Shown: one piece after another, positions 40,166 through 49,855 of the stretch
How the letters are laid out: each line of letters opens with the position of its first letter
How positions within the stretch are numbered: position 1 is the first letter of the stretch
Origin: Yponomeuta sedellus
Lineage: Eukaryota > Arthropoda > Insecta > Lepidoptera > Yponomeutidae
Length of the DNA stretch: 64,000 nucleotides
Reading direction: 5' to 3'
NCBI GenBank assembly: GCA_934045075.1
Contig: OW203723.1
Coordinates: 24,455,615 to 24,519,614 of the forward strand
Program-made: the position numbers and the translations under genes
Notes under the pieces: model-generated
What the model saw: the letters and a program-made list of their open reading frames with translations, nothing else
What the model was told of the DNA's origin: nothing
Databases searched by the model: none

Positions 40166-40767
40166 ATGTCCATTCTTTCCCTCGCAAAACTTAAAGGTAA
40201 ACGTCAATGTACTGTCGATTGTACCTACATTTGATCGTACATTTTGTCGATGGTACACTTTATATTCCAAATTCGAACCTCCACAACGGTCGAGCTGGCC
40301 GACGGGCGTGTTCTCCAGCAGAGCGGAACCATCGCATTCGGCGCGCCAAAACGCGGCAACTCGACCAAATTCGACCGCCCACCCATTGCTAACTACCGCC
40401 TCTCATTAGCGACCTTTGCAATCCAGCAGGTCAACAGTGAATCACGGAAAATGATGATTTTTTTAAGTAATTATCATGAGAGTTACGACAGTGGCGATGG
40501 CGACAGATGGGAAATCGGATTTGGCTGTTGCGTGGTCAAACGGCGCGATAGCCGCTTGTTTCGAGAGTTGATAATTTCAGGTGCAGTCTAAGTAGATAAA
40601 TTATTACCTGTTTATCGTAAGTTACTTTAAGCTATAGAACTAAAGTTGCAAACGACAAACCTTTATTGACGTATTTCGGAAATCGTGCATTTTTTACGTT
40701 AGGTAACCCTGTATATATCACAAACATTTTCGAGATAGGAACTGGCGGAGTTTTAAATTCAATAACA
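40166..40767. other. unassigned region with overlapping ORFs
   Basis: A 115-codon plus-strand ORF (40244-40591) covers a GC-richer block (VELADGRVLQQSGTIAFGAP). There is no splice context or recognised domain. It may be a piece of an unknown element. Confidence 0.35.
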
Positions 40768-40780
40768 AAGAGCACAATAT

Positions 40781-41238
40781 TTAAAAACCTATTTAGAGGC
40801 TAAAAATTTCACCCATGCCGGGATTCGAACCCGCAACCTCTGGCTATCCGTACCAGCGCTCTACCAATTGAGCCAATGGGCGACTCACGGCATCAGTGAA
40901 ATTTCGAACCTCTTTACAATATTCTCTGTATTACGTACAGGCAGCGACATCTGACTTAAGCAAATTGCATTACTTACAGCCCCGACTACCTACTTTGCAG
41001 TTAGGTTTAACATCGGAAATTCGGAACGATATCACTGTACCCACATGATTACACTATTTTTATTTTTAATGCACTAACCCGTGCTAAGGAACAAATTTAA
41101 AAACCTATTTAGAGCGCTGGTACGGATAGCCAGAGGTTGCGGGTTCGAATCCCGGCATGGGTGAAATTTTTAGCCTCTAAATAGGTTTTTAAATTTGTTC
41201 CTTAGCACGGGTTAGTGCATTAAAAATAAAAATAGTGT
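40781..41238 (+). mobile_element. SINE-T snap-back multimer (458 bp)
   Basis: It holds an antisense full unit (inverse tRNA part, head), the inverse tail of a preceding unit, and then a sense part from the tRNA middle (GGTACGGATAGCCAGAGG) to the complete tail. The perfect 13-bp duplication AAAGAGCACAATA at 40768-40780 and 41239-41251 shows one insertion event. Confidence 0.92.
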
Positions 41239-41251
41239 AAAGAGCACAATA

Positions 41252-41713
41252 GCCTTACAAAACAAATTAAGAAAGGTCCTGCAGTTACGATTAAAAACAC
41301 TTCCACAGAGCGTGGCGTCCATTTCCTTCGTCGACCTTGGCCCCTATTTTGCATTTATACTTTTAGCGTGATCTAGTTTACTCTAGAAGAGATAGCTCAC
41401 TAAGTAGATACGTAAACGGCCTTACGTTGTGTGTTCATTATGCACCTATAAAAATGTGGAAACAGTAAATTCCTTTAACTTTCAAGGTGTTAGTCAGATT
41501 CTTTGAATAATTACATATTTTGATCATAAGTACGTAAGTAAGTACCTAAGTCAACGGTAGGAAGGCCTTTATATTTTCATTGCAAAATTACCCGTAACGC
41601 AACTGAGTAGAGTCCAGGCGTATAAAAGTTGACAAGCTCCCTACAGCACCCTCCTTAATTATCTCATATTTATTGAAATAGCAAGTAAGTATCATGATGA
41701 CATACTCACTCAC
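41252..41713. other. no recognisable feature
   Basis: AT-rich; possible intron of a minus-strand gene. Confidence 0.3.
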
Positions 41714-41850
41714 CTAGACCACAGCCGAAACTTAAAACTCAATCACAAAACTCACTGAACACAACCACAAACAATTCTAGAATAAAAAAAAACTCTTCGC
41801 ACGAACTCCCGATAAAACTAAAAAAAAATATTAAACGCTGTTCGGTAACT
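41714..41850 (-). promoter_or_regulatory. possible noncoding first exon of a minus-strand gene
   Basis: On the minus strand a leader-like sequence without ATG (GTGTTCAGTGAGTTTTGTGA, GGCTGTGGTCTAG) ends at a consensus donor GTGAGT. TTCAGT resembles an insect initiator. The GC-rich block 41840-41925 would lie upstream. The gene it would serve is unknown. Confidence 0.35.
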
Positions 41851-42721
41851 GCGCTGCAAGCGGATATTTGGCGGTAACTGACTCCGCCAGCGACAGGCGC
41901 CCACCGGCGTTATGCCTCGTGCATTCCTAATTCAAAAACCTCCCCTTTTTATTTGTTTCTACTCGGTTGACAGGTGGCCAGTACGCTGTGAAGCATAGGT
42001 GCCTTCTCGGTACTATACAATCGATTCGATTCCGTTATGTAATTATAACCGTATCATCGATTTCTTTTATCGATGTCAACGCTCACAGAGTCTTCAACCA
42101 CGTGAACCTAACGGATTTCAGTGTGGATTCAAAGACGAGAGCGATTTTTGCATTGTTCGCGACGTTTCATCAAGTCATAAAGAGTGCTTACCCTGATTTA
42201 TTTTTTGTTTCAATCCATGGAATTACACTGCCACACACACCACTTGAGAGCACTTATCGAAGTCAAATGATTGCAGTGCGATTCCCGGCACTTGAATGTG
42301 ATAATTCGATATATGATTCGATTAAGATCAGTGGCATTATCTCGTCTGTTGACTCAATCTTATTTTAGGAAAAAAACTAACGACCAAGCTAACCCCGCAT
42401 GTCACGGTCGGTGCCCGATTACTAATGTTTAGTTCTTTTGTTGAAATATCGCATGGTCAGATGAGGATGTGACGAAACGAGCGTACATGTGCTTGTAACA
42501 ATGTGGAGCGATGATAGCTATCTCTATCAGATAAATAGCAACAGGTGAATCGGGCACGCACAAATTCATCATATTAATTGGGTTTACGCGAACATTCCTC
42601 ATACGTAACACAGAGATGACTTCGAGATGGTGCAGAGGTATGATTTTGTTTAAACACGGCACGGCTGAAGATTATTTTATTTTGGAGACATAAAAATGTT
42701 TTCCTGATTGCGATTTCTGAC
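41851..42721. other. no gene supported
   Basis: A 133-codon plus-strand ORF (41967-42368) has no domain, signal or splice support. Otherwise unassigned. Confidence 0.35.
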
Positions 42722-43150
42722 TGCCTGGTTGGTCTAGCTGTTAAGGCACTTAGCTACTAAGACAGAGGTCGTGGGTTCGATTACCACTGGGGGCCGCCGT
42801 ATATTTGTATAAGTGGCCCCAGTCTGGGTGTATTTTTATAGTATTTCTTAATGATTCGCGATACTCATACATAGTTATATGTTAAACGGGTTTTTATTGG
42901 GTAAAACGTAATTACCTTATTTCCCGACGTTTCGGCAGCGTTACAGTTGCCGTGGTTTCGGGTAGACCGTGGTCGTGGTCGTGTTTTCGTGGTCGGGAAA
43001 TAAGGTACCTAATACGGTACGAAATATGGTACGTTGTACCTAATAAATAATCGCGATTTGACCAGTTTAATATGTAACTGTGTATTTTCATATTTGTGAT
43101 GTCCTTGCCTGCTAGTACAGGATATCCTAGTTTGGGTCACGTGATTGTGT
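42722..43150 (+). mobile_element. SINE-U, full length, split by a family J element
   Basis: The tRNA-like head GGTTGGTCTAGCTGTTAAGG has a B box GTGGGTTCGATTACC. It is followed by GGCCCCAGTCTGGGTGTATT, and after the insert the tail ATTTGTGATGTCCTTGCCTG and GATATCCTAGTTTGGG. Confidence 0.75.
42837..43080. mobile_element. family J hairpin element with 8-bp target duplication
   Basis: Starts TATAGTATTTCTTAATGATT and ends CCAGTTTAATATGTAACTG, with internal arms CATAGTTATATGTTAAACGG and CCAGTTTAATATGTAACTG. The duplication TGTATTTT is at 42829-42836 and 43081-43088. Contains CCCGACGTTTCGGCAGCG. Non-coding. Confidence 0.78.
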
Positions 43151-43213
43151 TGTGTGAAAGTTATTTATTATTATTTCATTTTGATTGCCGCTAGACCCCG
43201 CCATACTTAAATT

Positions 43214-43365
43214 GTACTTGACCGCCTCGATGGTCAAGCGGTTAACGGTTACCGAAACAGAGGTCGTGGGTTTGATTCCCACTAGAGGCCGCAGTACCAC
43301 GTCAGTACAATTGGCCTCTGGGTATTTCCATGTTTGTTGTTGCCGACCGGCCAATCAACCTTTTT
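43214..43365 (+). mobile_element. SINE-U head copy
   Basis: CCTCGATGGTCAAGCGGTTA (A-box region), GTCGTGGGTTTGATTCCCAC (B box), then TTGGCCTCTGGGTATTTCC. Confidence 0.7.
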
Positions 43366-43452
43366 ATGTATTTTACTTTTTGATAGCGTTTTATATTATT
43401 ATATCAACTTTTTTTAAACGGGACAATGTCATTGTAAAACAAGAAAAATACC

Positions 43453-43670
43453 TTGTAGACTTTAAGTCCGGATCTACTTACGGGTGTTGTTATATCGGAA
43501 GAGTCCGACCAGGTTTCGCTCCGATTCGCAGAGCTTAAACATGGTGAGCACCGACGACGCGAACTCCGTCTCTGCTCACCATGATTAAGCTCTGCGAATC
43601 GGAGCGAAACCTGGTCGAACTCTTCCGATATAACAACGCCCGTAAGTAGATCCGGACTAAAAATCTACAA
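43453..43670. repeat. 218-bp near-perfect hairpin
   Basis: Arms of about 98 bp (from TTGTAGACTTTAAGTCCGG on the left to CCGGACTAAAAATCTACAA on the right) match at all but about six positions, around a loop of roughly 22 nt. No target duplication is clear. A fold-back element or hairpin-RNA locus is possible. Confidence 0.92.
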
Positions 43671-43734
43671 TTGTTTGTGCTTACGAAAGTTTTAGTTCAA
43701 GAAAAAGACAGATTAAAAGATTCCTACAAGATAT

Positions 43735-43860
43735 TCGCCATCCAGTCACCACCAGCCACCTTTTTCAGGTCGTCGGGAAATCGGGTCTTGTGGCGCACCC
43801 TGGGGGAGGCTTATGTCCAGCAGTGGACTGCAATAGGCTGAAATGGATGGATGGACAAGA
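43735..43860 (+). mobile_element. RTE-type LINE 3' end, second variant
   Basis: GTGGCGCACCCTGGGGGAGG, then CTTATGTCCAGCAGTGGACT and a GATGGATGG tail, related to but distinct from the GAAGAA-tailed copies. Confidence 0.65.
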
Positions 43861-43889
43861 TATTCGCGTTTTCTCAATTTTACGTGCAT

Positions 43890-43990
43890 TCGTTTCATTT
43901 GTGATGTCCTTGCCTCGTTACCATAGCACAGGCTACCCTAGTTTGGGACCAGAACAAGTGATTGTGGAAGCTAAGTACTATTATTAAAAA
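43890..43990 (+). mobile_element. SINE-U tail fragment
   Basis: CATTTGTGATGTCCTTGCCT, CTACCCTAGTTTGGGACCAG. Confidence 0.6.
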
Positions 43991-44073
43991 TGTTTATTTT
44001 TGTCCCTGATGCCGCTACAGTCCACGTCCTAAGTATCTCGGATCCGCAGTTACTCGTCAGTTTTTCATGTGGG

Positions 44074-44412
44074 CTAATATAACATAAAGGATTATTTATT
44101 TGACAATGATGTCTGGAATTAAGTATGGAATTAAGTTTTTTTTTTTATCTTACTCATTTATGGAGGGTTCGGTACACTTGGTGACCATGTTACCCTAAAG
44201 TTATAATAATTATGTAAACTCTGTTAATTAAAGACTTTGAAAAGACGAAGTTTCGAGCTTTTTGTTCATTTTTGCTCCAAAATGATCTAGATTTTTTTTT
44301 TGAATTGGACACTTGGTTTCACTTGCAACGTTCATAAAACCGAAGTTGCTGTGCTCCTTTGAATAAAACCTTTTGGTTTGTTCGTTCGTTCGTTCGTTCG
44401 TTCGTTCGTTCT
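44074..44412 (+). mobile_element. LINE-A 3' end with (GTTC)n tail
   Basis: ATAACATAAAGGATTATTTA, GACAATGATGTCTGGAATTA, CAAAATGATCTAGATTT and GAATAAAACCTTTTGG, followed by about seven GTTC repeats. Confidence 0.8.
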
Positions 44413-44420
44413 TCTATTTA

Positions 44421-44595
44421 TCTAATATATAAAAACCTTGTGTCACATTGTTATTCAACTCCTCCGAAACGGCTGCACCGAATTTTCCGGTAGATCAAAA
44501 CCGAAGGAAATTTTTGTGTATATTTGGTAGGCCTGAGAATGAGATAAGAAGTAGGCTAATTAATATGGTAAAAGAACGTTTGCCGGATCAGCTAG
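44421..44595 (+). mobile_element. mini-Helitron, second family (175 bp)
   Basis: A|TCTAATATATAAAAACCTTG at the start, GCCGGATCAGCTAG|T at the end, with CTCCGAAACGGCTGCACC inside. The TC and CTAG ends and A/T flanks are as expected for Helitrons. Confidence 0.75.
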
Positions 44596-44749
44596 TATTT
44601 TTACAACATTGTTTTTTTTTGTTTATAAGCTTTCAGCAATCGTTCCGCTCTTTTGTACGTGTAGAGAAACAATCCACATGAATTACGCACTTTACACCAT
44701 GTAATTAGGTGCCTACGTCATTTTATGATGCCGCCGCGTTGATACTATC
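44596..44749. other. short spacer
   Basis: Nothing recognised. Confidence 0.3.
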
Positions 44750-44945
44750 ATGTATATTGGTGTTTCATGATAACGTAAGACAAAACATAAGTATCTAGAA
44801 GATTTGTAGCAATGTACAGGAAAGAATTTGGCGGGTAAGATAGATTTTGTTTATTGTACACTGAAAATACAGTTACAGAAATTATATAAAAATATAGTAC
44901 AATTATTATTTGCGGTCTTATTGCTAAAAGCAATTTGTAACTGGC
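44750..44945 (-). mobile_element. LINE-B 3' end
   Basis: Inverse of AAATTGCTTTTAGCAATAAG, ACCGCAAATAATAATTG and the TGTACAATAAACAAAATC tail. Confidence 0.65.
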
Positions 44946-45104
44946 ATAACTAACTCACTTGTAGCCTTATTATGTTGTTACCATTGCTATCGCATGTCAG
45001 CTAATAAGGCTACGTTCGAGAGTTTACCGCAACAAATAGGGAACCTAATAGAATGGAATTACGTTGTTAATTATATCACAATAGCTATTACTGACTAATT
45101 ATGT

Positions 45105-45425
45105 ATAGAGTGACGGTCACATATGCCGACGAACCGATGGTTGAAGTGATTCAAAGTTTCTCTAGTAGAGACGACAAACTGGCAAACGCAGCGTAGAACG
45201 CCCACCGACTCGTAAGATCGACGATCTCAAGCATATTGCTGGCTGTGGCTGGATGAGGATGGCCGTGGACAGAGAAAGGCGACAACGTGCTTTTAAGGAG
45301 GCCTATGTCTAGCAGTGGACGAATACAGGCTGATTGATTGACGGGCCGACTGACTCAGACCGATTGACCGATCGACTGATCGACCGATCGGCCGATCGAC
45401 TGATCGACCGACCGATCGACTGATT
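45105..45425 (+). mobile_element. RTE LINE C-terminus with degenerate GATC/GACT tail
   Basis: Damaged coding around GAACGCCCACCGACTCG, GGCTGTGGCTGGATGAGGAT and GGCCTATGTCTAGCAGTGGA. The tail (45340-45425) is a degenerate GACTGATCGACCGATC-type tetranucleotide run. Confidence 0.65.
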
Positions 45426-45435
45426 GATGTACAGA

Positions 45436-45760
45436 GTTCCAGAAAGTGAAAGGTCTTTATTGCCAACAAAAAAAATAAACAAGGTACAATAATTACACTA
45501 TTTTTATTTTTAATGCACTAACCCGTGCTAAGGAACAAATTAAAAAAAATTAAAAACCTATTTAGAGGCTAAAAATTTTTCACCCATGCCGGGATTCGAA
45601 CCCGCAACCTCTGGTACGGATAGCCAGAGGTTGCGGGTTCGAATACCGGCATGGGTGAAATTTTTAGCCTCTAAATAGGTTTTTAAAAGGTACAATAACT
45701 GAGAAAATATCTTAAGAACTAAATTTGGCAAAAGGCCTTATGCTCAGCTTAAAGTCGCCA
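45436..45760 (-). mobile_element. LINE 3' end interrupted by SINE-T
   Basis: On the minus strand the sequence runs through CATAAGGCCTTTTGCCAAAT to GTTGGCAATAAAGACCTTTC, a poly(A)-signal-like LINE-B-type end. The SINE-T at 45493-45686 splits it. Confidence 0.6.
45493..45686 (-). mobile_element. SINE-T snap-back copy
   Basis: The antisense tail and body meet the sense body at CCTCTGGTACGGATAGCCAG. The right end stops at GGTTTTTAA. The 12-bp duplication AAGGTACAATAA is at 45481-45492 and 45687-45698. Confidence 0.9.
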
Positions 45761-45804
45761 GGGAACATGTTCCACTGCCAACGCTGATTTTCAGCAAGAG
45801 CCTT

Positions 45805-45953
45805 AGGCTCTTACTAATAAACACCGTATAAGCCTGGTATAGTTACACAGTGTTTTGTTCACGTCATTTGAATGTAATTTTCAGTTGGAAGAAAAGAGAC
45901 AAAACACTGCATAGTTATACAATACTTACACCAAGTTTATTAGTAAGGCTGTT
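45805..45953. mobile_element. fold-back MITE
   Basis: CTTACTAATAAACACCG and CAAGTTTATTAGTAAG at the ends, and ACAGTGTTTTGT and ACAAAACACTG inside, form an inverted repeat. Non-coding. Confidence 0.65.
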
Positions 45954-46319
45954 AGACTTTAAGTTAAGAGATAAAAACTTAAGTACAGAGCCGCTGAGCG
46001 CAAAACAAAAAAATACAAAAAACTGATATGTATAACGTTTCCAGTTTTAGTGTGTTCTTAGATGTTAGGTTAAGATGTGTAAGAATATATAGTTGCAAAG
46101 TCGCTGACTCGCAAAGTAATAAATTCACTAGTAACAAGGGTTGATATATTTCAGCACTATCGCAGATTTCCGCATCAAAATGGGTTCAACTAGTGGTTAG
46201 CCTCACAGTTATTGACTTTGTACTATTAGCGCCTCATAATTGGTTCAGATTTGGTAATTAGGCCCAAGTTTCTTGTACAGTGTTCAGTCAAGCAAGTATA
46301 GCGAGCGCTGTAGTGCCCG
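45954..46319. other. no recognisable feature
   Basis: AT-rich spacer. Confidence 0.3.
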
Positions 46320-46440
46320 ATTATCTCAAATACTCTAGTTTCCTCGCGATGTTTTCCTTCATAGTTAGCGAATGGTATTGTTACTACAAATTCTCAAATG
46401 TACGTAGCTTAAACTGTTTACGGACATGACCTGAAATGCC
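46320..46440 (+). repeat. dispersed repeat fragment, family H
   Basis: TTTCCTCGCGATGTTTTCCT, then ATAGTTAGCGAATGGTATTG. Confidence 0.5.
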
Positions 46441-46454
46441 GTGTAGAAAGGAAA

Positions 46455-46656
46455 TGAAATCAATTTATTTCAACGTAAAGAATTTACATTCTGTTTGCTG
46501 AGTGTCAATAATTTTGTTTTCTGGTGTATACAATAAAGAATTCTAATCTATACAATGAAAAAAATGTTAGCCGCTGCCTTCGGGCCGTATTGTAGTGGAG
46601 AAAAAGAGAGCGGAAAAACAACTCCACTCTGACCATCTTTTCTGAAGTCATCTTAA
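46455..46656 (-). repeat. inverse copy of the repeat at 2236-2403, with LINE-B fragment
   Basis: ATGAAATCAATTTATTTCAA at the tail side and CCTTCGGGCCGTATTGTAG inside. A LINE-B-like end (GGTGTATACAATAAAGAATT) interrupts it at about 46510-46560. Confidence 0.6.
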
Positions 46657-46945
46657 ACCAAATACATCAGTTGCCACCTATAGGTACCTAATAAGATTTC
46701 ATGATTGTCATTAGTAACTTTAATTAAATGTCAAAGCATTAGTGGAAGGAATCGGAAGTGAGGCTAGCATTCTACTAATGCGCTACCTACCATTGAACTG
46801 ATACTTCGACGCGCCGATGAATTTGCGCCATTTCTTTTTAATAAATCCTTTAAGTATTCTCCTAAAATTTAAGTTAGGTAAAAGTACGATTAATTGATTG
46901 GATAGAGTAATATATATTCCTAGTCGAAATCTTTTTAATAACAAT
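46657..46945. other. no recognisable feature
   Basis: AT-rich spacer. Confidence 0.3.
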
Positions 46946-47062
46946 CGAGCAATCCTTCACCAACTCGGGATTGGCCCCCGTGGTGGAGTATGTCCTAACC
47001 TTCCTACGATGCAGGAAGAGACCCGTGCCCCAGCAGTGGAGGCATACAAGGGTTGATATCGA
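46946..47062 (+). mobile_element. SINE-5S 3' fragment
   Basis: CACCAACTCGGGATTGGCCC, GATGCAGGAAGAGACCCGTG, GCATACAAGGGTTGATATCG. Confidence 0.7.
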
Positions 47063-47116
47063 ATCCGGATTTAAGTCAGTATTGAGTAATATTGTATTAT
47101 ACCACAGTACAATCCT

Positions 47117-47360
47117 TGTCATCATCGTCGTCAGGTTATACTAGTCAACTGCTGGACACAGCCCTCCCCTATTGAGCGCCATAGAGCCCTGTCCTTAGCT
47201 TGCCGCATCCAGCATCTGCCTGCAGTTTTTCGCAGATCATCATCCCACCTGTTCGGAGGGCGCTCTACACTACGTTTGCGAGTCGCGGTCTCCACGACTT
47301 GGCAAACGTAGTCAAGTATCTGGCTCTCGACTCGGCGTAGTAGTGTCAAGAACACAAAAA
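47117..47360 (-). mobile_element. RTE LINE ORF2 C-terminus
   Basis: The minus strand reads RKRSVERPPNRWDDDLRKTA, then GRCWMRQAKDRALWRSIGEG, CVQQL and a stop. This is the best-preserved RTE tail in the window. Confidence 0.82.
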
Positions 47361-47836
47361 TCAAGAAAAATCTTTGTGGTTTACTTTATTTTCAATCCTG
47401 TTATTTTTTAAATAACCTTCACGAAAATTTTACTAAAAATCGATAACTAAGCAAGTGAATATTCAAGGTCTTTTCCAAGATTTCGAAAGTGTGAAAACTG
47501 AGGGACCATACTATAAGGGCTATATTTTTTTAAATAATTTCTTCTTTATTTTTCTACTAATTTCTGAAAACTACTGCTGTATCTTGTTAATTATGAAATT
47601 CGCGAAATAGTGAATCCCAAGAATGGTCCCTCTGTCCACAAACACAAAATCTAAAGCAGATTACCGATGGGGCGGCTGAATAATGAGAACCAAGGGCATA
47701 AGAAATCGCAACCTTAGGAGTGGCCTATACAAATCGAGAGATTGGATTGGATCGACCTTCTCAAACAACATTTAGTTTCAAAGAAATTTGCAAGTAACCG
47801 CTTATCAGATTTCGTGGGTCAATATTGTCAAATATT
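47361..47836. other. intron-like spacer, nothing recognised
   Basis: AT-rich; would be intron if the exon at 47978-48081 is real. Confidence 0.3.
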
Positions 47837-47846
47837 AAACTTACTT

Positions 47847-47969
47847 GCCGGCAGATGCTGGATGCGGCAAGCTGAAGACAGGGCGCTATGGGGCTCATTA
47901 GGGGTGGGCTATGTCCAGCAGTGGACTACGAGTATATACGAGTAATATAGCCTGAAGAAGAAGAAAAAG
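47847..47969 (+). mobile_element. RTE LINE 3' end inserted at a splice donor
   Basis: GCCGGCAGATGCTGGATGCG, GGGTGGGCTATGTCCAGCAG and a GAAGAAGAAAAAG tail. The 10-bp duplication AAACTTACTT (47837-47846, 47970-47979) contains, on the minus strand, the donor AA|GTAAGTTT of the adjacent exon. Confidence 0.88.
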
Positions 47970-47977
47970 AAACTTAC

Positions 47978-48081
47978 TTCGGCCAGTGGAGTCCGTTGGC
48001 GATAATGTAGCAGACGCCGGAGACGATGCCTGCCAGCAAACCGAGGCTGACTCCCGTCGAAACAATTCCCGTGTCCGGCAT
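47978..48081 (-). CDS. first coding exon of an unidentified membrane protein gene
   Basis: Minus-strand ATG at 48081, after a leader ending ACAGTGCAAGA. Codes MPDTGIVSTGVSLG, then a hydrophobic stretch (LLAGIVSGVCYIIANGLHW) that is a likely membrane segment. It ends CCGAA|GTAAGT, a consensus donor. Without splicing the ORF would stop after one more codon (35 residues). Downstream exons were not found. The family is not recognised. An RTE insertion sits 8 bp into the intron. Confidence 0.45.
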
Positions 48082-48474
48082 TCTTGCACTGTCACTTAAC
48101 TGTCTTCACTATTGTGTCACTGTCACTATCACTAGGGTGCCTTGTGGCTTGGTTCACTTTATGTTTATTACACTGTTTGTAGTCACACGCCGAGTATTGT
48201 TTTTGATTTATTTCTTTGTAGTTCACTTTCAATCAAAGACTCTAAAATAGTATCTAAGCAAGTTTTCGTTCACTGGGCTGAGATCCAATGAGATGTTTCA
48301 TAACTTCAGTTGCAAACTGAAACACTTGACCTGTTACAAAGTACAGGGTTATAAAATGTGCAATACCTTCAGGTACACCTCAATTAGATTTAGTGTTATA
48401 CAACATTGTTCTTTATGAGTTTTTTCTCAGCGTATTTTAATGAGACGCGATGCTCAAACGTTCATTATGGGCCC
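48082..48474. other. 5' leader and upstream DNA of the minus-strand exon
   Basis: The first 150 bp are leader-like with CAGTG motifs. The remainder is unassigned. Confidence 0.35.
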
Positions 48475-48600
48475 GTTTCTGAATCGAGAATTTCGCTATA
48501 GGATTTCGAAGTACATAATTAACTGCTATGCTGTTTCTTCGAATTTCCCAGAAAAGAGCGTGACGTAACGTTAATCAAGTACCTTTAATTTGAAACCCAA
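48475..48600. mobile_element. MITE family F, partial
   Basis: GGGCCCGTTTCTGAATCGAG, AGAATTTCGCTATAGG and CAGAAAAGAGCGTGACGTAA. The right arm is degraded. Confidence 0.55.
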
Positions 48601-49136
48601 TATAAGCCTAATCGCGACTGTGTAATAAGTAAACTTAATTAACTTAATAACGCTTTCTTGGAGTTTCAATTGTTGAATTTAATTCTGCTTTATGGACTCA
48701 ATGGGTGGCGATTGTTCTCATAGATAGTTTTTACGAAAGAGCAAAAATCTAAAACATAAAGAATAATAGAACACAAGTCATTGTAAATGTCGAACCCGTT
48801 TGTTTCGCTATTCCTAAAAATCCCCGCCAGTTCTCGCCAATCCTGAAATTTGTCATCGCTTATAGCGGAATTTCCGTCTACGATTCTTTATTGACCCTGC
48901 AGTAGAAAAGTGCCAGGTATTGTAAATTTTAAGGGTATCCATGTAAAGTGACACGCCAAAATAGTTTTCGTTAGTGACTTAAACCATCTATTCATATCAT
49001 TTATATTGGGTCTGATAACAGAATTTCCGAGATTCTTTTTTCTCCATTTATTTTGTATGCTAAAGTTTGTTAAGGGAACTCTTCAAAGTTTCAACTTTTA
49101 TTGCTTGAATGTGGTTTTTCGGAAAATTGTTACATA
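48601..49136. other. no recognisable feature
   Basis: AT-rich spacer. Confidence 0.3.
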
Positions 49137-49341
49137 GGCTGCTACTTATGTATGCGGAATCTGGGATTCCAATAATTTTAAACGCAATGTCTGACCACCA
49201 TGGTCAAATTCGTTCTTTTTTTAAATACTGGCCGCTAATATGTTTCTCTTATATACGTTAGTGTTTTGTTTTTGTTGGGTTTAAAATGTCATATCGCTGA
49301 AAAAATGGAACTCACTAGTGAAAATATTCGTGCTATGATCT
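49137..49341 (+). mobile_element. mariner 5' end, partial second copy
   Basis: GGCTGCTACTTATGTATGCG and the next 200 bp closely match the start of the mariner at 49876, including the first transposase codons (ELTSENIRAMI-like). It stops abruptly at a different sequence. This is a solo 5' piece, not a full element. Confidence 0.85.
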
Positions 49342-49668
49342 AGGTAGGTGAGCCGAAAGGCTGCTAAAAGAGCTGCAAGTAGTTAGGCAATTCTGGAGGC
49401 TGCTCCAAGAACCGTGAGCTGCTCGGTAATTCTCTAGGCTCTGGAGGAACTGCAAGCAGCTAGGCGAGTCTGACGGCTGCTGGAGGAACTGCAAGCAGCT
49501 TGGTGAGTCTGAAGGCTGCTGGGAGAGTCACAAGCAGTAAGTTAATTTTGAAGGCTGGCTTGGGAAACCACGAGCAGCTCGGTGAGTCTCATGGCTGCTG
49601 CAGAAGCCGCAAACAACTATGTGAATCTGAGAGCTGGTGTAAAGTTGTAAGTAGTTAGATGATTCTGG
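49342..49668. repeat. degenerate minisatellite, about 50-bp units
   Basis: Repeated blocks GGCTGCTGGAGGAACTGCAA and GCAGCTTGGTGAGTCTGA with substitutions, about six to seven units. Confidence 0.8.
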
Positions 49669-49744
49669 TACCATAGCACAGGGACTTAGACTGGGACCAT
49701 GACATGTGGTTGCCCTCCTTCCACTTTGATCCACAGTGGCGCTC
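49669..49744 (+). mobile_element. SINE-U tail trace
   Basis: TACCATAGCACAGGGACTTA, then GACTGGGACCATGACATGTG. Confidence 0.45.
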
Positions 49745-49855
49745 CACATGTGGATCCTTTGAAACTAATTGTTCCTCTTAAATCCACATGTGGATCCTTT
49801 GAAACTAATTGTTCCTCTTAAATCCACATGTAGATCCTTTGAAACTAATTTGTGT
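49745..49855. repeat. 39-bp direct repeat, three copies
   Basis: CACATGTGGATCCTTTGAAA and CTAATTGTTCCTCTTAAATC recur at about 39-bp spacing. The third copy is altered at the end. Confidence 0.9.

Noticed and set aside
41967..42368. 133-codon plus-strand ORF
   Set aside because: No recognised motif, signal peptide or splice context, and weak codon preference. Could be chance in a moderately GC-rich stretch.
49137..49341. Second complete mariner
   Set aside because: Only the first 205 bp are present; no transposase body or right inverted repeat follows before the next mariner start.
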